Position numbers and translations under genes: made by a program. Under the pieces are notes generated by a model. It was not told the origin of the DNA and did not search any database. It worked only from the letters and a program-made list of their open reading frames with translations. A stretch of 48,953 bases of DNA, taken from the NCBI GenBank assembly GCA_011389815.1, contig JAABTP010000013.1, positions 1 to 48,953 on the forward strand, written 5' to 3'. Positions 44,943 through 48,953 of this stretch are shown one piece after another (position 1 is the first letter of the stretch; the number at the start of each line of letters is the position of its first letter). The stretch is from Desulfobulbaceae bacterium. GTDB taxonomy: Bacteria; Desulfobacterota; Desulfobulbia; Desulfobulbales; Desulfobulbaceae.

Positions 44943-46796
44943 ATGGTGAACGAAAAAATAACCGAAAATCTTGCTCGTGATATTTTGAGAAATCTTAATT
45001 ATTACGACAATAAGGATGTAATTATTGAAGAGCAGAAAAGCCGTATTGAAGAAATAAAAAAATTGCTCAAAGGTGCTAGCAAAACCGGGAAAGGAGGTGT
45101 TGGATCCCCGGAATTTATTATCAGTACACCAAGCACCCCTGATTTTTTAATAATTTTTGAATGTAAAGCGAGTACGAAAAAACACGAGTCAACGAATAGA
45201 GACAAACCTAAAGATTATGCTGTTGACGGTGTTCTGCATTATGCCCGGAAACTTGCCAAATCATATAACGTCATTGCGGTAGCTGTAAGCGGTCAGTCCG
45301 AGTCATCGCTAAAGATTAACAACTTTCTTCATCCGAAATGCGCGGCACAACCAAGAGAGTTGAAAAATAAGTCCGGGAAGTTGGTTAATACTGTTGTTTC
45401 GCTGGAGGATTACATTGAACATGGAACTTTTGATCCGGAAGTTGCACAAAAACGTGAAGATGATCTCATGGCACTTTCAAGAGAACTTCATGATTTTATG
45501 CGCGACCATGCGAAACTGACTGAAGGCGAGAAGCCGCTTCTCGTCAGCGGAACATTAATAGCATTACGCAACAAAGCGTTTGCCAAAAGTTTTGATGCTT
45601 ATTGTCCGGAAGATCTACAGAAAGAATGGATGCGAGTTATCAAAGAGGAAATGAAAAAAGCTGATATTCCGCACTCAAAAGAATACAGCATGACTCAGCC
45701 ATACTCCTCTATAGCTGTGCATCCGGAACTAGGGAAATCACAAAAAAAATATCCTAAAGGAGTATTGTTTGAACTGGTAAAAATGTTAAATGATAAAGTT
45801 TGGCCGTTTATCAGCGTTTATCATGACTTTGATATTGTCGGCCAATTTTACGGTGAATTCCTTAAATATACAGGTGGTGACAAAAAAGCATTAGGAATTG
45901 TTTTAACACCAAAACATATTACCGAATTATTTTCTTTCTTAGTAAATGTTCAGAAAAACAGCAAGGTTTTAGATATATGTGCAGGTACAGGAGGTTTTCT
46001 GATTTCTGCTATGCATCAAATGTTTAAACAGGCGGTTACAAAAGAAGAAAAAGAAAAAATCAAGCAGGAAGGATTAATTGGAGTTGAACAGCAGCCGAAT
46101 ATGTATGCCCTTGGCGCAAGCAACATGATACTGCGCGGAGATGGGAAAGCGAATCTGCATCAGGGAAGCTGCTTCGGTGATGCGATAACAACTTCAATTA
46201 AAAAGCATAAATGCGACATAGGTATGTTAAATCCACCATATGCACAAAGCGATGAAAACCTACACGAATTAGTTTTTGTAAAGCATATGCTGGATTACCT
46301 GCAGGAAGGAGCAACGGGTGTTGCTATCGTACCTATGTCTTGCGCTGTTTCGCCGCATCCTCTCAGAGAAGAAATTTTAAAACATCATACACTTGATGCA
46401 GTCATGTCGATGCCCGACGACTTATTTTATCCTGTGGGTGTCGTCACTTGCATTATGGTATTCAAGGCGCACATGCCGCACACGAAAACTGACAGAAAGA
46501 CTTGGTTCGGTTATTGGAAGAATGATGGTTTTGTGAAAACAAAACATAAGGGAAGAATTGATGAAAAAGGAGTATGGTCGAAAATACGAGACGACTGGGT
46601 AGAAGCGTATAGAAATAGGGACGATATACCTGGGGAAAGTATGAAGTTCAAAGTTGATCATCAGCTAGAGTGGTGTGCTGAAGCCTACATGGAAACAGAT
46701 TATTCACTGATCACTCAATCGGACTATGAAAATGCAGTTAAAAAATTTCTGATTTTTAAATTGTTTAACGAGGCTCAGGAGGATATTGTCAAATGA
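44943..46796 (+). CDS. Fused nuclease/N6-adenine methyltransferase of a restriction-modification system
   Basis: A 617-residue protein. The N-terminus has a PD-(D/E)XK-like site (P66-D67 ... E73-C-K75) typical of type I R N-terminal domains. The middle and C-terminus form a type I-like HsdM adenine methylase: motif I LDICAGTGGF at about 343-352, motif IV NPPY at 430-433, and PMSCAVSP. One protein therefore carries cutting and methylating parts, as in type IIB/IIG enzymes such as the BcgI A subunit. Its stop overlaps the specificity gene (ATGA). It is AT-rich relative to ligA. Confidence 0.82.
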   Translation: MVNEKITENLARDILRNLNYYDNKDVIIEEQKSRIEEIKKLLKGASKTGKGGVGSPEFIISTPSTPDFLIIFECKASTKKHESTNRDKPKDYAVDGVLHYARKLAKSYNVIAVAVSGQSESSLKINNFLHPKCAAQPRELKNKSGKLVNTVVSLEDYIEHGTFDPEVAQKREDDLMALSRELHDFMRDHAKLTEGEKPLLVSGTLIALRNKAFAKSFDAYCPEDLQKEWMRVIKEEMKKADIPHSKEYSMTQPYSSIAVHPELGKSQKKYPKGVLFELVKMLNDKVWPFISVYHDFDIVGQFYGEFLKYTGGDKKALGIVLTPKHITELFSFLVNVQKNSKVLDICAGTGGFLISAMHQMFKQAVTKEEKEKIKQEGLIGVEQQPNMYALGASNMILRGDGKANLHQGSCFGDAITTSIKKHKCDIGMLNPPYAQSDENLHELVFVKHMLDYLQEGATGVAIVPMSCAVSPHPLREEILKHHTLDAVMSMPDDLFYPVGVVTCIMVFKAHMPHTKTDRKTWFGYWKNDGFVKTKHKGRIDEKGVWSKIRDDWVEAYRNRDDIPGESMKFKVDHQLEWCAEAYMETDYSLITQSDYENAVKKFLIFKLFNEAQEDIVK

Positions 46797-47275
46797 TTGC
46801 TGTTAGTACAATTTTTGATGTAATTTACGGTGTCAATCTTGAACTGAATAAACTCGAGTTAGATTATAATGGAGTTAATTTCGTTTCGCGAACCGCAAAA
46901 AATAATGGCGTATCAGCTAAAGTAAAACGGATTGATGGGGTAGAACCAATACCTGCCGGAATGATCACTGTTGCTGGCGGCGGTTCGGTAATGGAAAGTT
47001 TTTTACAGCCGGAAGAGTTTTATAGCGGGCGGGATCTATATTATTTAAGACCGAAATTTGATTTTACAGATCAGGAAAAAATATATTATTGCATTTGTCT
47101 CAGGGCAAATAAATATAGATTCAATTATGGTCGCCAAGCAAACAGGACTCTAAAAGATATATTAGTACCCTCAAGGAAAGAAATACCTCAATGGGTTTCA
47201 AAATTAAATCTTTCAAAATTAGAAAATGACATCTCAAATATTTGTCGTTCTATACAAGAATCATTGCACGGTTAA
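46793..47275 (+). CDS. Half-size restriction specificity (S) subunit
   Basis: A 160-residue protein with a single target-recognition-type domain: IFDVIYGVNLELNKLE, GVNFVSRTAKNNGVS and the late ANRTLKDILVPSRKEIP segment typical of type I S subunits and BcgI-B-like partners. Full type I S proteins (about 400 residues) carry two such domains, so this one would act as a dimer or read a half-site. It overlaps the methylase gene by four bases. The end of the gene (47275) is followed by decayed sequence. Confidence 0.75.
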   Translation: MIAVSTIFDVIYGVNLELNKLELDYNGVNFVSRTAKNNGVSAKVKRIDGVEPIPAGMITVAGGGSVMESFLQPEEFYSGRDLYYLRPKFDFTDQEKIYYCICLRANKYRFNYGRQANRTLKDILVPSRKEIPQWVSKLNLSKLENDISNICRSIQESLHG

Positions 47276-47389
47276 TATTGTTCTGTGTGCCGCAACTCCG
47301 AATCTCTTCCCCGCACCGCACAAGAAAAACACCCTCTGCAAAAGGAAAATCCCTTGCTGCAACGGAAGAAATCCTTCCCGAAGCGGCAG

Positions 47390-47613
47390 AAATCACCCTG
47401 AAACAGGAGAAAGAGGTTCTGGATGACCGGCACGCCAGAAAGATTGCAGCACGCTTAGGCGTGACTATGATCGGGACGGTCGGGATTCTGATGAAGGCCA
47501 AACGTCATGGGAATATCACGGCTGTAAAACCTCTGATTGAGCAATTGGAAAAGCATAACTTCTACATCAGTGAGGCACTCAAACACGAGGCTTTGAGACT
47601 TGCCGGAGAATGA
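47390..47613 (+). pseudogene. C-terminal fragment of a DUF3368 (PIN-like toxin) protein
   Basis: The residues DDRHARKIAARLGVTMIGTV, then ILMKAKRHGNI and a final LKHEALRLAGE match the C-terminus of DUF3368 proteins, PIN-fold relatives of VapC. The N-terminal roughly 90 residues with the first catalytic Asp are missing. It is therefore a remnant, perhaps of a module once next to the restriction genes. It ends 17 bases before the right ligA direct repeat. Confidence 0.65.
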
Positions 47614-47630
47614 ATAGTTTTTTTTCACCT

Positions 47631-47724
47631 ATCTTGTGGACGGGGAAAAGGCCGGGAGTAAGCTGAAAAAGGCGCAGGAGATGGGGGTTAAGATTGTGGA
47701 TGAGCAGGCGTTTTTGGGGATTGT
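47631..47724 (+). repeat. Right 94-bp copy of ligA 3' end (direct repeat)
   Basis: About 94% identical by eye to 44692-44785 and in frame, encoding [20 protein letters not shown] and then IVDEQAFLGIV. The six differences include codon changes that keep a plausible BRCT sequence, suggesting origin in a related ligA allele rather than random decay. Confidence 0.8.
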
Positions 47725-47780
47725 ATACAGAATACGAAACGTAAATTCAATTTGAATTACTTAATGTAGGGATATATAAA

Positions 47781-48428
47781 ATGAATTTTTTTTTGAATGT
47801 TGTTGCTGATGCTATCTTAATAAAGGCTTCAAGTAATCCGGTTAAAAAATATATTCTTTATTTACAAAGAGGATATCTAGCAAAAAAATTAGAGCTGGAT
47901 AGTAATATTGAATATTTAAAAAATAGAAAAAATAGAAAAATAGAAAGGCGAGATAAAATAATTCTTCGGTTAAAAAATAAAGAGAAGTTTAAAAAAAATA
48001 AGGAGAAAGATAAATTAGAATTTAAAATTAAAAAATTAAAAGAAGATATTGGAGATAAAAATTCAGGATATAATTTTATGAGAATAGAATCTCATAGAAG
48101 CAAAGAGGAGTTTGAGAAATGGCGCTCAGCACTTGGGAGACCACCATATAGTGAGGAGTATAAGGATGTACTTGAAAGTGCAAAAATATACCAGAGAGAA
48201 GGAGGACATGATAGTGAAAAAAATAATACTATAATTGGAAAATTAAAAAAGGTTCTTCAGTCTCTTTTATGGATATTTAGTGCATGTATTTTAGCTTTTG
48301 AGATTGCATATACGCAACCTGGTTTTTTTCTTTACCTTCATGATCAGACTTTATCTTCTATCGCGGCATTTTTATATATAGCTGTTTTAGTCACCTTAGG
48401 ACACACAATAAGAGTACTTACAAGATAA
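47781..48428 (+). CDS. AT-rich coiled-coil protein with C-terminal membrane spans
   Basis: A 215-residue protein of unknown family. Residues about 30-95 are extremely Lys/Glu-rich and helical (a long coiled coil). A soluble segment (HRSKEEFEKWRSALGRPPYS) follows, and two hydrophobic segments near the C-terminus (LLWIFSACILAFEIA and AAFLYIAVLVTLG) anchor it. It is very AT-rich compared with ligA. ATG 47781 follows AGGGATATATAAA. It lies directly outside the right ligA repeat and may belong to the imported DNA. Confidence 0.6.
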   Translation: MNFFLNVVADAILIKASSNPVKKYILYLQRGYLAKKLELDSNIEYLKNRKNRKIERRDKIILRLKNKEKFKKNKEKDKLEFKIKKLKEDIGDKNSGYNFMRIESHRSKEEFEKWRSALGRPPYSEEYKDVLESAKIYQREGGHDSEKNNTIIGKLKKVLQSLLWIFSACILAFEIAYTQPGFFLYLHDQTLSSIAAFLYIAVLVTLGHTIRVLTR

Positions 48429-48467
48429 GGGTGTTGAAAAGAACATCTCAATACTACACAAAAACAA

Positions 48468-48496
48468 TTGCTTAAACAATAAAAAGCCTGTATAAT
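48468..48496 (+). promoter_or_regulatory. Strong sigma70-type promoter for the last gene
   Basis: TTGCTT (48468-48473), 17 bases and a perfect TATAAT (48491-48496). It lies about 45 bases upstream of the ATG at 48542. Confidence 0.65.
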
Positions 48497-48541
48497 GAGG
48501 AAAAGTCAATAATGTTAAACCTTTTACTCATTTCAGGTGTT

Positions 48542-48953
48542 ATGCACAATAAAAATATTAAACGTCTCGTACAAAAAGAGCTCAAGAAAAACTATCCTAA
48601 TTGGAACCAGCTGAACCGAAAAACCAAAAAAGAAATCTCTCGCAAAGTTCTTGCGCAGGTCGCAGGCGAGTATGATTTCAAGCAGGAGATTTCAGCCTCA
48701 CCAAATGAGTTGCTCGGTGTGGAGCAACAGATTCCGACAAAGGGTATTATTAGCCTTGATCAGATGGCTGATATTGTCAATGAATCAAAAAATAACAATA
48801 TCATAAAGCTTTGCGGCGAAAGTCGTTTCTTAAAATATATCAAGGACGAAGAACTTCAGTTTATCGACCAGCAGCTTGACAACGAGATTATCAATCGCCT
48901 TTTGGCTTATGACGGCTATAGTCCTGCTATGCGGGACTTATTTCCTCACAACC
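48542..48953 (+). CDS. Partial gene running off the window; possibly transposase-like
   Basis: An open frame with no stop to the window end, starting MHNKNIKRLVQKELKKNYPN, later EISRKVLAQVAGEYDFKQE and LAYDGYSPAMRDLFPHN at the edge. I do not firmly recognise it; the basic N-terminus and the YSPAMRDLFP-type segment recall N-terminal parts of some transposases. ATG 48542 follows CAGGTG. An in-frame ATG at 48512 is nearer the -10 and would leave almost no leader. The complete gene continues beyond the window. Confidence 0.5.
   Translation, partial: MHNKNIKRLVQKELKKNYPNWNQLNRKTKKEISRKVLAQVAGEYDFKQEISASPNELLGVEQQIPTKGIISLDQMADIVNESKNNNIIKLCGESRFLKYIKDEELQFIDQQLDNEIINRLLAYDGYSPAMRDLFPHN

Overview
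The window looks like a chromosomal segment of a Gram-negative, LPS-making anaerobe of the Desulfobacterota, most plausibly Desulfobulbales (the group that includes the cable bacteria). This is an inference from gene content: a pyrG-kdsA-kdsC-lptC run, a stand-alone IMP cyclohydrolase domain, FolE2, a corrinoid-protein activator-like ASKHA protein, and a tetraheme c-type cytochrome/metallophosphatase that appears to carry selenocysteine at an in-frame UGA. No rRNA, intact tRNA or CRISPR array was seen.

Layout. (1) 1-11.4 kb, + strand: a surface-glycan cluster with a PseB-like dehydratase, glycosyltransferases, a deacetylase, a formyltransferase-like protein, methyltransferases (one frameshifted), a truncated PD-(D/E)XK nuclease, an AsnB-like amidotransferase and an EpsG-like polymerase. 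Genes from about 1.1 to 4.7 kb are visibly AT-rich. The cluster ends in gene debris (11.4-11.9 kb). (2) 12-15.4 kb, + strand: a DUF882 peptidase-like protein, IspA and a GltA-type flavoprotein. (3) 16-24.2 kb, mostly - strand: ribE-ribBA, a TPR protein, a DUF721 protein, a RelE-type toxin-antitoxin pair, a GAF/histidine kinase, pyrR, purN, IMP cyclohydrolase and hslR. (4) 24.4-29 kb: folE2 (+), then gabD-like (-), a PilZ-like ORF (+) and a class III adenylate cyclase with degenerate receiver domain (-). (5) 29.4-32.7 kb, + strand: rarA and the selenoprotein, converging on (6) lptC-kdsC-kdsA-pyrG on the - strand (32.7-36.5 kb).

(7) 36.8-40.3 kb is a rearrangement hot spot. It holds two small lipoproteins, a lipoprotein remnant, fifteen degenerate 21-bp tandem repeats, a coiled-coil hypothetical gene, and two PIN-domain toxin-antitoxin modules. 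These two modules share near-identical promoter and antitoxin DNA-binding sequence but carry unrelated antitoxin tails and toxins. Three copies of one terminator punctuate the region. (8) 40.3-44.8 kb: the ASKHA protein (-), a tautomerase and ligA (+). (9) 44.8-47.7 kb: a compact two-gene restriction-modification system with a half-size specificity subunit and a PIN-family (DUF3368) remnant, bracketed by the 3' end of ligA and a second, diverged 94-bp copy of that 3' end. This suggests a recombination-inserted defence module. (10) 47.7-48.95 kb: an AT-rich coiled-coil membrane protein and an unrecognised gene that runs off the edge.

At least three small dispersed repeat families occur: GTAGGGGC palindromes (five copies, two of which supply the stop codon of a neighbouring gene), a GCGTTCC/CCGGCC hairpin (two copies), and the GGGCC-GCAA-GGCTC terminators (three copies). 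The strongest candidates for something new are the UGA-containing cytochrome, the domain-swapped toxin-antitoxin pair with its cassette-like flanks, and the ligA-flanked restriction module.
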